Shown: positions 1-8,876, numbered from the stretch's first letter. The stretch: 64,000 bases of DNA from Nocardia terpenica (GCF_013186535.1 NZ_JABMCZ010000005.1:1550001-1614000); one strand, 5' to 3'. Notes: generated by a model from the sequence alone, not told the origin. Program-made: numbers and translations.

Positions 1-555
1 GGGCACGTGTGCGCCGTGATGGGCTGGACCGAATACGAGCCGATCGTCGCACGGTACCGGGTGCCGATCGTGGTCACCGGATTCGAACCGCTCGATCTGC
101 TCGAGGGCATCCTGATGGTGGTGCGGCAGCTGGAGTCCGGCCGCGCGGAACTCGGCAACCAGTATGTCCGTGCGGTGCGGCGGTCCGGCAATACCGCTGC
201 GCAAGAAGCGATCCGGCGGGTGTTCCGAGTCACCGAACGCACCTGGCGGGGCATCGGCGCCATCCCCGCGAGCGGGCTGGCCCTGGCTCCCGAATTCGCC
301 GGATACGATGCGCACCAGCGGTTCTCGGTCCACGACACCCGATCCGCGGAGAATCCCGACTGCATCGCCGGGGCGATCCTGTGCGGCACCGCGCTGCCCA
401 CCGACTGCGCCGCCTACGGCGTCCGCTGCACGCCCCGCAATCCGCTGGGCGCGCCGATGGTTTCGGCCGAGGGCACCTGCGCCGCCTTCTACACCGCGGG
501 CCGCCGCCCGTCCACCGCCGCCGTATCCACGCCTGTGCGACCGAGGAGGACCTAG
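1..555 (+). CDS. hypD: Hydrogenase maturation factor HypD, C-terminal part
   Basis: The reading frame is open at the left edge, so the N-terminus lies outside the window. HypD is the Fe-S scaffold that, with HypC, assembles the Fe(CN)2CO unit of [NiFe] hydrogenases in the cytoplasm. The visible part starts at a GHVCAVMGW block and continues with VVTGFEPLDLLEGI and a cysteine-rich tail (LPTDC, GVRCTP, MVSAEGTCAAF), all typical of the HypD C-terminal half. The stop TAG at 553-555 overlaps the GTG start of hypE by one base, so the two are translationally coupled. Identity is secure; only completeness is unknown. Confidence 0.93.
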   Translation, partial: GHVCAVMGWTEYEPIVARYRVPIVVTGFEPLDLLEGILMVVRQLESGRAELGNQYVRAVRRSGNTAAQEAIRRVFRVTERTWRGIGAIPASGLALAPEFAGYDAHQRFSVHDTRSAENPDCIAGAILCGTALPTDCAAYGVRCTPRNPLGAPMVSAEGTCAAFYTAGRRPSTAAVSTPVRPRRT

Positions 556-1607
556 TGGCCGCCATCGATCCGGTGCGGGCGAGCTGCCCGCTCCCGCGTG
601 CCGAAACCGAGCGAGTGCTGCTCGGGCACGGGTCCGGCGGGCAGCTGACGGCCGAGCTGCTCGACGAGCTGATCGTCGCCGAACTCGGTGACGGCGAGGC
701 GCTCCAGGATGCCGCGATAGTCGAATTGGGCAGCACCAGCGTTGTTTTCAGCACCGACAGCTTCGTCGTCACCCCGCGGTTGTTTCCCGGCGGCGATATC
801 GGCAAGCTGGCCGTGCACGGCACCGTCAACGATCTCGCCATGCGGGGCGCGCGCCCGGTCGCTCTCGCCCTGGCCTACGTTCTCGAGGAGGGGTTGCCGC
901 TCGCCGAGCTGCGAGCCGTCACGGCCTCGGTCGCCGCGGCCGCGTCGGCCTGCGGGGTGCGGGTGGTCACCGGCGATACGAAGGTGGTCGATCGCGGTGC
1001 GGCCGACGGGATCTACATCACCACCACCGGTATCGGCGCCCGGCTGCCGGGCGCCGGTCCGTCGGCGACTCGCGGCGCGCCCGGCGACGTCGTGATCGTG
1101 TCCGGGCCGATCGGCGCCCATGGCACCGCCATCCTCTGCGCCCGTGGCGATCTCGGCTTCGAGGCCGACATCCGTTCCGACACCAGGCCGTTGCACGACC
1201 TGGTGGCCGCCATGATCGCGGCGTGCGGCCGCGACATCCACGCCCTGCGCGACCCCACTCGGGGCGGATTGGCAAGCGCGCTCAACGAACTCGCGTCCGC
1301 GTCGGGTGTCGGCATCGAGATCGTGGACGCCCGGGTGCCGGTGCCGGTCCCGGTCGCCGCGGCCTGCGATCTGCTGGGACTGGATCCGCTGCACGTGGCG
1401 AACGAGGGCTGCCTGGTCGCGCTCGTGGCCGCCACGGCGGCCGAATGCACGCTGGCGGCAATGCGATCGGTGCCCGCGGGCGCGCAGTCGCGGATCATCG
1501 GCCGCGTCACCGAGGGTCCGGCGGGCCGGGTCACCGCCCGCACGCTGGTCGGCGCGAGCCGCATCGTGGACATGCTGGTCGGCGAGCAATTGCCCCGGAT
1601 CTGTTAG
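555..1607 (+). CDS. hypE: Hydrogenase maturation protein HypE
   Basis: HypE (350 residues, normal length) dehydrates the carbamoyl group passed from HypF to its C-terminal cysteine, giving the thiocyanate that supplies the CN ligands of the [NiFe] site. The protein ends exactly in PRIC, so the acceptor Cys is the last residue, as the family requires. The N-terminal part has the GHGSGG and FSTDSFVVTP blocks of the PurM/AIR-synthase fold, followed by the ATP-binding GDTKVV motif. The GTG start sits inside TAGTG, overlapping the hypD stop. A 70-base gap separates it from the structural hydrogenase operon, which is probably co-transcribed. Confidence 0.95.
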   Translation: MAAIDPVRASCPLPRAETERVLLGHGSGGQLTAELLDELIVAELGDGEALQDAAIVELGSTSVVFSTDSFVVTPRLFPGGDIGKLAVHGTVNDLAMRGARPVALALAYVLEEGLPLAELRAVTASVAAAASACGVRVVTGDTKVVDRGAADGIYITTTGIGARLPGAGPSATRGAPGDVVIVSGPIGAHGTAILCARGDLGFEADIRSDTRPLHDLVAAMIAACGRDIHALRDPTRGGLASALNELASASGVGIEIVDARVPVPVPVAAACDLLGLDPLHVANEGCLVALVAATAAECTLAAMRSVPAGAQSRIIGRVTEGPAGRVTARTLVGASRIVDMLVGEQLPRIC

Positions 1608-1677
1608 GGCATCGGCCTCCGGCCGCAGGGGACCTTCGCCTCTCGCCGGCGGCATCGGACCCGGTCACACTCGAGAG

Positions 1678-2775
1678 ATGACGCCTCGTGACACGATGGT
1701 GATCGACCGAGCCGGTCTCGACCGCCTGGTGGATACGCTGCGCGAGCACGGGTATCGGGTCATCGGTCCGCAACTGCGCGGCGGCGCAATCGTTCTCGAC
1801 GAGCTGGACTCCGGGGCGCAACTGCCCGCCGGATGGGGCGTGCAGACCGCGCCGGGCCGGTATCGGGTGTATCGCCGCGACGATGTCGCCGTGTTCGCGC
1901 ATTCGGCCGGACCCGGTTCCTGGAAGCAATTCCTGCATCCCCCACACCGCAAGGTGTGGGAAACAGGACCCGATCTCACCCCGGAACCGGCGGACGAAAC
2001 TCCGGCCCGGCTCGCGTTTCTCGGCGTGCGCGGCTGCGACTTCGCGGCCCTGTCGATTCTCGGGCGAGTGCTCGGCGGCGATACCGCGCCGTTCGTCATC
2101 GCGGTGAACTGCACCGAGCCGGGCGGCGTGTGTTTCTGCGTCTCGATGGGCACCGGACCGGGGGTGTCGCCGGGCTACGATCTCGCTCTCACCGAGCGCA
2201 TCGACGGTGCGGGACACCGGTTCCTGGTCGATGTGGGCAGCGACACCGGTGCACGCATCCTCGCCGAGGTCACCGCCCGCCCGGCGGACGCGGCGCAGAT
2301 CGCGGCCGCGCAGGAGGAGGTGACGGCGGCCGCGGGCCGGATGGGCCGGGCCATGCCCGAGATCGACCTCCGCACACTGATCCGGGACTCCCGGGAGTCG
2401 CCGCACTGGCAGGATGTCGCGAGCCGGTGCCTCACCTGCGCCAACTGCACCATGGTGTGCCCCACCTGTTTCTGCACCACCACCGAGGACGTCACCGACC
2501 TCACCGGCGAGCATGCCGAACGCTGGGAGCGGTGGGCGTCCTGCTTCGAACCGGACTTCTCCTACCTGCACGGCGGCGCCGTGCGGCAATCCGGCGCGAG
2601 CCGGTATCGGCAGTGGCTGAGCCACAAGCTGAGCACCTGGTACGACCAGTTCGGCAGTTCGGGATGCGTCGGGTGCGGGCGGTGTATCGCGTGGTGCCCG
2701 GCCGGGATCGATCTGACCGCCGAGGTCGCCCGCCTCGCCCAACTGGCCGAAGGGACCGGCGGTGCCCACCGCTGA
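1678..2775 (+). CDS. hyhB: Group 3b [NiFe] hydrogenase, iron-sulfur beta subunit
   Basis: This 365-residue protein resembles the beta subunit of cytoplasmic NADP-linked (sulf)hydrogenases, which passes electrons between the flavin subunit and the hydrogenase module. Two ferredoxin-type [4Fe-4S] motifs lie in the C-terminal third: CLTCANCTMVCPTCFC and CVGCGRCIAWCP. Upstream are LAFLGVRGCDFAAL and a Cys pair GGVCFC. The ATG at 1678 was chosen because it is the first start after hypE and gives a normal N-terminus; the Shine-Dalgarno is weak (CGAGAG), and ATG 1693 is an alternative. Its 3' end overlaps the next gene by 14 bases. Confidence 0.88.
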   Translation: MTPRDTMVIDRAGLDRLVDTLREHGYRVIGPQLRGGAIVLDELDSGAQLPAGWGVQTAPGRYRVYRRDDVAVFAHSAGPGSWKQFLHPPHRKVWETGPDLTPEPADETPARLAFLGVRGCDFAALSILGRVLGGDTAPFVIAVNCTEPGGVCFCVSMGTGPGVSPGYDLALTERIDGAGHRFLVDVGSDTGARILAEVTARPADAAQIAAAQEEVTAAAGRMGRAMPEIDLRTLIRDSRESPHWQDVASRCLTCANCTMVCPTCFCTTTEDVTDLTGEHAERWERWASCFEPDFSYLHGGAVRQSGASRYRQWLSHKLSTWYDQFGSSGCVGCGRCIAWCPAGIDLTAEVARLAQLAEGTGGAHR

Positions 2776-3271
2776 CGAACTGTCCGAATTCGCCCACCTG
2801 GCCTCGCTGAGCCCGGCCGAGCTGGCCGCGCTCGCCCGGACCGGGCGCGAGGTGTCGTTCCGCACCGGGGAGCGGGTGATCACGGAAGGCCGACCGGCAC
2901 AACGCTGCTGGCTGATCCGCCGGGGCCGGGTCCGGTTGGACGTCCACGTGCCCGGCCGCTGCGACGTCGTCGTCCAAACCCTCGGTCACGGCGATCTGCT
3001 GGGCTGGTCGTGGCTGGTGCCCCCGTACCGCTGGCATTTCGGCGCGGTCGCCGACGAACCGGTGCACGCGATCGAATTCGATACGGCCGCACTGTCCGAA
3101 CTCGCCGACGAGGACCCGTCGTTCGGCCGGGCGCTGACCCTCATGCTGTTTCAGGCGCTGCTCGAACGGCTCCAGGCCACCCGGGCCAGGCTGCTCGACC
3201 TCTACCGCAACCCGGCCGGCGGTGGCGTCGAGTATCCGTGTCACGGCGGAGCCGGGCAGGTTCCACGATGA
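2762..3271 (+). CDS. Cyclic-nucleotide-binding-fold protein of the hydrogenase operon
   Basis: A 169-residue, single-domain protein with a cupin/Crp-type effector fold (FRTGERVITEGRPAQRCWLI, then a GDLLGWSWL block) and no DNA-binding helix-turn-helix. It starts at GTG 2762 inside the end of the beta-subunit gene and ends in an ATGA overlap with the gamma gene. Small CNB-domain proteins at this position are known from mycobacterial group 3b hydrogenase operons. It may be a regulatory or assembly subunit sensing a ligand; which ligand cannot be read from sequence. The N-terminal 40 residues are helical and could be an interaction surface. Confidence 0.82.
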   Translation: MPTADELSEFAHLASLSPAELAALARTGREVSFRTGERVITEGRPAQRCWLIRRGRVRLDVHVPGRCDVVVQTLGHGDLLGWSWLVPPYRWHFGAVADEPVHAIEFDTAALSELADEDPSFGRALTLMLFQALLERLQATRARLLDLYRNPAGGGVEYPCHGGAGQVPR

Positions 3272-4122
3272 GTGTCGAAGTACCGGCCCGCGCGACACCC
3301 GTCGACGACACGATGCTGCCCTACCGCGTCACCGACCGTATCCGGCAGACCGCCGACACGGCGACACTGCTGCTGGAGCCGGTCGGCCGTGCGGCGCAAC
3401 GCTTCCGGGCCGGGCAGTTCATGATGCTCTACAGCTTCGGCGTCGGCGAGATCGCCATCTCCATCAGCGGAGACCCGGCCGCCCGCGACGCCGTCCTGGA
3501 ACACACCATCCGAGCGGTCGGCGCGGTGAGCGCGACGCTGCACGACACCCGCGTGGGCGGCCTGCTCGGCGTGCGCGGCCCGTTCGGCACCGGCTGGGAT
3601 ATCGAGTCGGCGGCGGGACGCGATCTGGTCGTCGTCGGCGGCGGAGTCGGCCTGGCGCCACTGCGCCCGGTGGTGCTGGGCGCGCTGGCCGATCGCGAGA
3701 ACTACCGCCGCATCATCGTCGTCACCGGCGCCCGCACGCCCGCGGACATCCTGTTCCGCGACGATCAGGACCGGTGGGCATCGTCCGGCACGGTCGACCT
3801 GTGCCAGACCGTCGATCATCCGGGGCCCGGCTGGACGGGCCGGATCGGTTTCGTCACCGAGCCGCTGGCGCAACTGACGCTGGACCCCGGCCGCACCACC
3901 GCCTTCCTGTGCGGCCCGGAACCCATGCTGCGGTTCAGCGCACACACCTTGCGGCGCAAGGGAATCGCCGCGACCGACATCCGCGTATCGCTGGAACGCA
4001 ACATGCAGTGCGGCGTCGCGCGCTGCGGCCACTGCCAGCTCGGCCCGCTGCTGCTCTGCCGCGACGGCCCGGTCGTCGACTACGCGGTGGCCGAGCCGCT
4101 GCTGGCCGTGCGGGAGTTGTGA
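3268..4122 (+). CDS. hyhG: Group 3b [NiFe] hydrogenase, FAD/NAD(P)H-binding gamma subunit
   Basis: A 284-residue diaphorase subunit of the ferredoxin-NADP reductase superfamily. It carries an FAD-binding barrel (FRAGQFMMLYS), a Rossmann NAD(P) domain (VVVGGGVGLAPLRPV, later FLCGPEPML) and a C-terminal [2Fe-2S] cluster motif MQCGVARCGHCQL followed by LLCRDGP. It should exchange electrons between NAD(P)H and the beta-subunit clusters. The ATG overlaps the upstream stop (ATGA), and the stop TGA at 4120-4122 overlaps the next ATG (TGATG), showing strict operon coupling. Confidence 0.92.
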   Translation: MSVEVPARATPVDDTMLPYRVTDRIRQTADTATLLLEPVGRAAQRFRAGQFMMLYSFGVGEIAISISGDPAARDAVLEHTIRAVGAVSATLHDTRVGGLLGVRGPFGTGWDIESAAGRDLVVVGGGVGLAPLRPVVLGALADRENYRRIIVVTGARTPADILFRDDQDRWASSGTVDLCQTVDHPGPGWTGRIGFVTEPLAQLTLDPGRTTAFLCGPEPMLRFSAHTLRRKGIAATDIRVSLERNMQCGVARCGHCQLGPLLLCRDGPVVDYAVAEPLLAVREL

Positions 4123-4895
4123 TGGACGCCCCGACGCTCGCGGTCTGGAAGTTCACCTCCTGCGACGGCTGTCAGCTCACGCTGCTGGACTGCGAGGACG
4201 AACTGCTGGCCCTCGCGGGCCGGGTGCGCATCGCGCATTTCCTCGAGGCGTCCAGCGCGGTGGAGCCGGGACCCTATGACGTCTCCCTGGTGGAGGGCTC
4301 CGTCACCACACCGGCGGATCTGCGCCGCATCGCCGAGATCCGGGCGCAATCGCGGATTCTGGTGGCCATCGGGGCGTGCGCGACCCACGGCGGGATCCAG
4401 GCGCTGCGCAATTTCGCCGACATCGCCGAATTCACGTCGGTGGTATACGCGAGCCCGCAGCATATTTCGACGCTGGCGACCTCCACGCCGATCTCCGCGC
4501 ATGTGCCGGTGGATTTCGAGCTGCGCGGCTGTCCGATCGACCGCCGCCAGCTGCTGGACACGCTCTGCGCGTTCCTGGCCGGGCGCGCGCCCGATATTCC
4601 GAACACCAGCGTGTGCACCGAATGCAAGCGCCGCGGTACCACCTGCCTCACGGTCGCCCACGGCATCCCGTGCCTGGGCCCGGTCACGCAGGCCGGATGC
4701 GGCGCGCTGTGCCCGGCGTACCGGCGCGGCTGCTTCGGCTGCTTCGGGCCGATGGCGACACCGAATATCGGTGCGCTGCTTCCCATCCTGCGGGTCAACG
4801 GCATGGACCAGGACGAGATCGACCGGGTGTTCACGACATTCGCGGCGGCCGCACCGGCGTTCGCGGACAGGAGCCGCGATGAGTCATCGCAGTAG
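4122..4895 (+). CDS. hyhS: Group 3b [NiFe] hydrogenase small subunit
   Basis: The electron-transfer small subunit (257 residues, the short cytoplasmic type without a Tat signal). The N-terminal FTSCDGCQLTLLDCEDEL block supplies the first cysteines of the proximal [4Fe-4S] cluster. IGACATHGGIQ and RGCPID supply the others. A Cys-rich C-terminal third (VCTECKRRG, IPCLGPV, CGALCPAYRRGCFGCFGP) would bind further clusters. It pairs with the large subunit downstream, whose ATG overlaps this gene by 17 bases. Absence of a signal peptide and the adjacent NAD(P)-type gamma subunit both favour a soluble bidirectional enzyme. Confidence 0.93.
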   Translation: MDAPTLAVWKFTSCDGCQLTLLDCEDELLALAGRVRIAHFLEASSAVEPGPYDVSLVEGSVTTPADLRRIAEIRAQSRILVAIGACATHGGIQALRNFADIAEFTSVVYASPQHISTLATSTPISAHVPVDFELRGCPIDRRQLLDTLCAFLAGRAPDIPNTSVCTECKRRGTTCLTVAHGIPCLGPVTQAGCGALCPAYRRGCFGCFGPMATPNIGALLPILRVNGMDQDEIDRVFTTFAAAAPAFADRSRDESSQ

Positions 4896-6171
4896 GCAGT
4901 TGAAGGTCAGCTCGCTGGCGCGCGTGGAAGGCGAAGGCGCGCTGCGTATTACCATCGTGGACGGCCGAGTCGAGCGCGCCGAATTGAACATCTACGAGCC
5001 ACCCCGGTTCTTCGAGGCGTTCCTGCGCGGCCGCGCCTACACCGAGCCGCCCGACATCACCGCGCGCATCTGCGGCATCTGCCCGGTGGCCTACCAGACC
5101 AGCGCCTGCAATGCGGTCGAGCAGCTGTGCGAAGCCCGGCTCGACGAGCCGCTGGCGCTCCTGCGGCGGCTGCTGTATTGCGGTGAATGGATCTCCAGCC
5201 ACGCCTTGCACATTCACCTGCTGCACATTCCCGACTTCCTCGGCTACCCGGACGCGGTCGCGCTCGCCGCCGACCACCGCGACCTCGTGGAACGGGGGCT
5301 GGCGCTGAAGAAGGCGGGCAATGCCCTGCTCGAGCTCATCGGGGGGCGGCCGATCCATCCGATCAACGTCCGGGTCGGCGGCTTCTATTCGGTTCCCGAC
5401 CGCGCCGACTTCGCCCCGGTGGTCGAACAGCTGTGCCGCGCACTGGATTACGCCGCGCACACCGCGCAGTGGGCCGCGGGCTTCGAGTTCCCCGACCTGG
5501 AGCTCGACCACGACCTGCTGGCCGCCACCGCACCGGGCCGATACGCCATCGAGACCGGGGATCTGCACACCAGCACCGGATTGCGTTTCCCGGCAGCCGA
5601 ATTCCCCGCCCACGTCGTCGAGCGGCAGGTGCCGCACTCCACCGCGCTGCACGCCGCTCTCGACGGCGGCCGCTACCTGACCGGGCCGCTGGCCCGCTAC
5701 ACGCTGAACTCTCCGCTGCTGTCGCCGATCGCCCGGCAGGTCGCGGCGGCGGCCGGGCTCGGCGACGAGTGCCGGAACCCGTTCCGCAGCATCCTGGTTC
5801 GCTGCGTGGAGGTCGTCTACGCCATCGACGAGGCGCTGCGGCTGATCGACGGGTACCAGCGGCCCGCGCGCGCCGCGGTTCCCGTCTCGCCGCACGCGGG
5901 CACCGGTCACGGCGTGAGCGAGGCGCCCCGCGGAACGCTGTACCACCGCTATGACGTCGACCCCGACGGAATCGTCCGCTCCGCCACCATCATTCCCCCG
6001 ACATCCCAGAACCAGACCGCCATCGAGGACGACCTGCGCCGGGTCGTCTCGGCCAATCTCGACCTCGACGACGCCGCGCTGACCACGCTGTGCGAGCGCA
6101 CGATTCGCAACTACGACCCGTGCATCTCCTGTTCCGCGCACTTTCTCGAACTCGACGTGGTGCGGCGATGA
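4879..6171 (+). CDS. hyhL: Group 3b [NiFe] hydrogenase large (catalytic) subunit
   Basis: A 430-residue catalytic subunit. Both nickel-binding motifs are present: RICGICP (Cys65, Cys68) near the N-terminus and DPCISCSAH (Cys415, Cys418) near the C-terminus. Only nine residues follow the last metal motif, the tail expected to be cut by the protease encoded next. Group 3b enzymes of M. smegmatis (Hyd3) are induced by hypoxia and recycle reductant; the DosR-type neighbours fit that role here (inference). The gene ends in an ATGA overlap with the protease gene. Confidence 0.95.
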   Translation: MSHRSRQLKVSSLARVEGEGALRITIVDGRVERAELNIYEPPRFFEAFLRGRAYTEPPDITARICGICPVAYQTSACNAVEQLCEARLDEPLALLRRLLYCGEWISSHALHIHLLHIPDFLGYPDAVALAADHRDLVERGLALKKAGNALLELIGGRPIHPINVRVGGFYSVPDRADFAPVVEQLCRALDYAAHTAQWAAGFEFPDLELDHDLLAATAPGRYAIETGDLHTSTGLRFPAAEFPAHVVERQVPHSTALHAALDGGRYLTGPLARYTLNSPLLSPIARQVAAAAGLGDECRNPFRSILVRCVEVVYAIDEALRLIDGYQRPARAAVPVSPHAGTGHGVSEAPRGTLYHRYDVDPDGIVRSATIIPPTSQNQTAIEDDLRRVVSANLDLDDAALTTLCERTIRNYDPCISCSAHFLELDVVRR

Positions 6172-6644
6172 CCCGGCCGCGCGCGGTCGTCATCGGCGTC
6201 GGCAACGAATACCGCCGCGACGACGGGATCGGGCCCGCGGTGGCGGCCCGGATCGACGCGCTCGGTCTCCCCGGCGTTCTGGTCACCCTCTGCGACGGCG
6301 AACCGGCCGGGCTGCTCGACATCTGGGCAGGCGTGGACCTGGCGATCGTGGTGGACGCGGTGCTGTGCGAACCGTCGGCGCCGGGCCGGATCTGGCGCAC
6401 CACCGTCGACGCGCTGCGCGGCCGCACCCGGGCCACCAGCTCGCACGCCCTCGGCATCCCCGATGCCCTGCCCCTGGGCCGCGCCCTCGGCCGCGTCCCC
6501 GGCGAACTCGTCGTCCTGGCCGTCGAGGCGGCCCGCCTCGATCTCGGTGCGGGACTGTCCGATCCGGTCGCCGCCGCCGTGCCGCGGGTGGTCCAGGCCG
6601 TGCTGGCGGAGCTGGAACGGCTCGGTACAAGGAAGGACTCATGA
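6168..6644 (+). CDS. Hydrogenase maturation endopeptidase (HybD/HycI family)
   Basis: A 158-residue member of the M52 family, which removes the C-terminal extension of the large subunit after nickel insertion. The diagnostic N-terminal motif VIGVGNEYRRDDGIGP is present with the Asp of the DDG element; CDGEPAGLLD supplies the conserved Glu and IVVDAVL the second metal-ligand region. The ATG overlaps the hyhL stop (ATGA), ensuring stoichiometric production. The stop in turn overlaps the ATG of a small membrane-peptide gene. Confidence 0.92.
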   Translation: MTRPRAVVIGVGNEYRRDDGIGPAVAARIDALGLPGVLVTLCDGEPAGLLDIWAGVDLAIVVDAVLCEPSAPGRIWRTTVDALRGRTRATSSHALGIPDALPLGRALGRVPGELVVLAVEAARLDLGAGLSDPVAAAVPRVVQAVLAELERLGTRKDS

Positions 6645-6793
6645 ACGGACTTGTCATCGTCGTGGTCGTCGCGGAGCTGCTGATCGTGGCGGCACTCTCG
6701 CTCCGCGTGGTGTCCCGGTATCAGCACCGGCAACCGACGACGACCCGACCCGCACCGATATCCGACGAAACCCTGGAGACCGCACGACAGTGA
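6641..6793 (+). CDS. 50-residue single-span membrane peptide
   Basis: A short open frame translationally coupled at both ends: its ATG overlaps the protease stop and its stop overlaps the GTG of the nitroreductase gene. It is predicted to be one N-terminal transmembrane helix (residues 3-24, GLVIVVVVAELLIVAALSL) followed by a 25-residue polar tail. A GGAAGG ribosome-binding site lies just upstream. No family was recognised. Being embedded in the hydrogenase operon suggests a membrane anchor or small regulator for an operon product, but that is inference. Confidence 0.68.
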   Translation: MNGLVIVVVVAELLIVAALSLRVVSRYQHRQPTTTRPAPISDETLETARQ

Positions 6794-7794
6794 CCACCCT
6801 GCCGACCTACGAGGTCGTCGAGAACGCCGTCCGGCTGGCCGGACGCGCCCCCTCGCTGCACAACTCCCAGCCGTGGCGCTGGGTCTTCGATGGCTATCAG
6901 CTGCACTTGTTTTCGGCGCGCGAACGCATGCTGCCGGCCACCGACACGCTGGGGCGGCAGATGATCATCAGCTGCGGGATCGCGCTCGGCCATCTGCGCA
7001 CCGCGCTGGCCGCCGCGGGGTGGCGAATCTTCCTCGCCCGCTGTCCGGATCCGGGCCGCGGCGACCACCTGGCCGCGATCCGATTCACGTCGGCACCGAT
7101 CGTCACCGACGCCGACCGCGACCGCGCCGCCGCGATCACGCAACGACACACCGACCGGCTACCACTCGCCCCACCGAACGGATGGGACGAGTTCGAGATC
7201 GTGCTGCGCTCCACCTTCGATCCCGCCGACGGGGTCCTCGATGTACTTCCCGAAGACAAGCGCCCGCAACTGGCGCGCGCCAGCGAACTCACCGCCTCGC
7301 TGCGCCGCTACGATTCCAGCTACCAGCACGAATTACGGTGGTGGACGGGACATGTCGTGGCCGACACCGGTATACCCGCGGATACGCTGCTCTCCCCCGA
7401 AGAACGCGTCGGCGTACCCGTCGGCCGCACATACCCCACCCCCGACATCGGGCCCCGACGCCCGGGAGCCGTCGACCAGGCCACGGTTCTCGTGCTGTCC
7501 ACCCCCACCGACCAGCACATGGACCTGTTGCGCTGCGGCGAGGTGCTGTCCACCGTCCTGCTGGAATGCACCGTCGCCGGGTACGCCACCTGCCCGCTCA
7601 CCCACCTCACCGAGATCCCGCGCAGCCGCGCCATCGTCGCCACCCTCACCGGTCGAAAGCAGTTGCCGCAGGTACTGATTCGGGTCGGCACGGCACCGGA
7701 GTCCGCCGACCGCCCCACACCCACCCCGCGCCTGCCGCTGGCCGACATCCTCGAGCTGACCGGACCGGGAGCCGAGGCCCGAACACTGCCGTGA
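6790..7794 (+). CDS. Acg-family nitroreductase-like flavoprotein
   Basis: A 334-residue protein of the Acg/Rv2032 family, nitroreductase-fold proteins that bind FMN and are part of the mycobacterial DosR regulon. The N-terminal APSLHNSQPWRW motif and the internal duplicated fold are typical, as is the ISCGIALGHLRTAL segment. It starts at GTG 6790 in a GTGA overlap with the membrane peptide. Acg itself is thought to sequester FMN rather than reduce nitro compounds, so a catalytic role should not be assumed. A second, divergent copy lies at 9507-10493. Confidence 0.88.
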   Translation: MTTLPTYEVVENAVRLAGRAPSLHNSQPWRWVFDGYQLHLFSARERMLPATDTLGRQMIISCGIALGHLRTALAAAGWRIFLARCPDPGRGDHLAAIRFTSAPIVTDADRDRAAAITQRHTDRLPLAPPNGWDEFEIVLRSTFDPADGVLDVLPEDKRPQLARASELTASLRRYDSSYQHELRWWTGHVVADTGIPADTLLSPEERVGVPVGRTYPTPDIGPRRPGAVDQATVLVLSTPTDQHMDLLRCGEVLSTVLLECTVAGYATCPLTHLTEIPRSRAIVATLTGRKQLPQVLIRVGTAPESADRPTPTPRLPLADILELTGPGAEARTLP

Positions 7795-7950
7795 TCCGCC
7801 CGGCAAAATGCTGGATGATCTGCTCATGGTGGGGAAGGCGCCGTTGTGCCAGAAATAGGGGAGGTATCACGCCCCGAACCCGACCCAACCGGCATCGTCG
7901 CGGGCGGCGTAGATGTGGTCGAGGTTGCGCAGCAGCCCGGTGGTGAACTG

Positions 7951-8847
7951 TTACGCCTTGCGCACGACGAGGGTCGGGCAGTGCACCGAGTGCAGCAGGG
8001 CGTTGCTGGTGGAGCCGAGCAGCATGCCGGTGAAGCCGCCGCGGCCGTGGCTGCCGACGACGAGCAGTTGCGCGGTCTCGGCTTCGTCGACCAGCGCGCG
8101 AACCGGCCTGTCGCGGACCAGGATTCGATGGACCGGGACCTCGGGGTAGCGTTCGGACCAACCGGCCAGGCTTTCGGCGAATACGGCGTCTTCGCTCTCG
8201 CGGATGTCGTCCCAGCCCATCATGGCCACATCCAATCCGGCGCTGACATCGCTCCAGGCGTGCACGGCGGTCAGGCCGACCTTGCGGCGCGCCGCCTCCT
8301 CGAACGCCACCCCGACGGCAGCGGCGCTGACCTCGCTGCCATCGATACCGACCAGGACCGGTTTGGTGGCCGAGGCCGGGTCGTTGGCGGAGCGGCCGTG
8401 CACGACGGCGACCGGACAGTGCGCGTGCCGGGCGACTGCGGAGCTGACCGAGCCGAGCAGTCCACGCCCGAACGCGCCCAGGCCGCGGCTGCCGACCACC
8501 AGCATGCGCGCGGACCGTGAACGTTCCAGCAGATCGGGAATGATCGGCGCGTCGACCACCTCGGTGGTGATCTCCTGCGACTCGGGTGCGATCTCCCGCA
8601 CCACCCGGCGGGCCTCGGTGAGGACGCGCTCGGCGTCGGTGTGCAGCCAGCTCAGATCGGTGCCGGTGAGCATGGCGCCCGGCCCCCACCCGGGCGGACA
8701 GGCCGCGGAATTGACCAGGTGCAGACGGCAGCCGTGCAGCACGGCCTCCGTGGCCGCCCACCCGGCCGCCTGATACGACACGTCCGAACCGTCGACGGCG
8801 GCGACGATCGGCGGATTCGGCTCGGTGTGCTGTGGATTGTCGGTCAT
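7951..8847 (-). CDS. Tandem-domain universal stress protein
   Basis: A 298-residue protein made of two Usp domains (about 18-150 and 160-298). Both contain the ATP-binding signature G-2x-G-9x-G-S: GSRGLGAFGRGLLGS and GSHGRGGFTGMLLGS, with DGSD/DGSE Asp residues at each domain start. ATP-binding double Usp proteins are abundant in DosR regulons. A strong AAGGAG lies eight bases before ATG 8847. It is the last gene of a minus-strand unit with the Rv1733c-like and Acg genes. Immediately after its TAA the same frame stays open for another 27 codons. Confidence 0.92.
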   Translation of the reverse strand: MTDNPQHTEPNPPIVAAVDGSDVSYQAAGWAATEAVLHGCRLHLVNSAACPPGWGPGAMLTGTDLSWLHTDAERVLTEARRVVREIAPESQEITTEVVDAPIIPDLLERSRSARMLVVGSRGLGAFGRGLLGSVSSAVARHAHCPVAVVHGRSANDPASATKPVLVGIDGSEVSAAAVGVAFEEAARRKVGLTAVHAWSDVSAGLDVAMMGWDDIRESEDAVFAESLAGWSERYPEVPVHRILVRDRPVRALVDEAETAQLLVVGSHGRGGFTGMLLGSTSNALLHSVHCPTLVVRKA

Positions 8848-8876
8848 GCCGGTATCTCCTTGTCGGTGTGCGGGTT

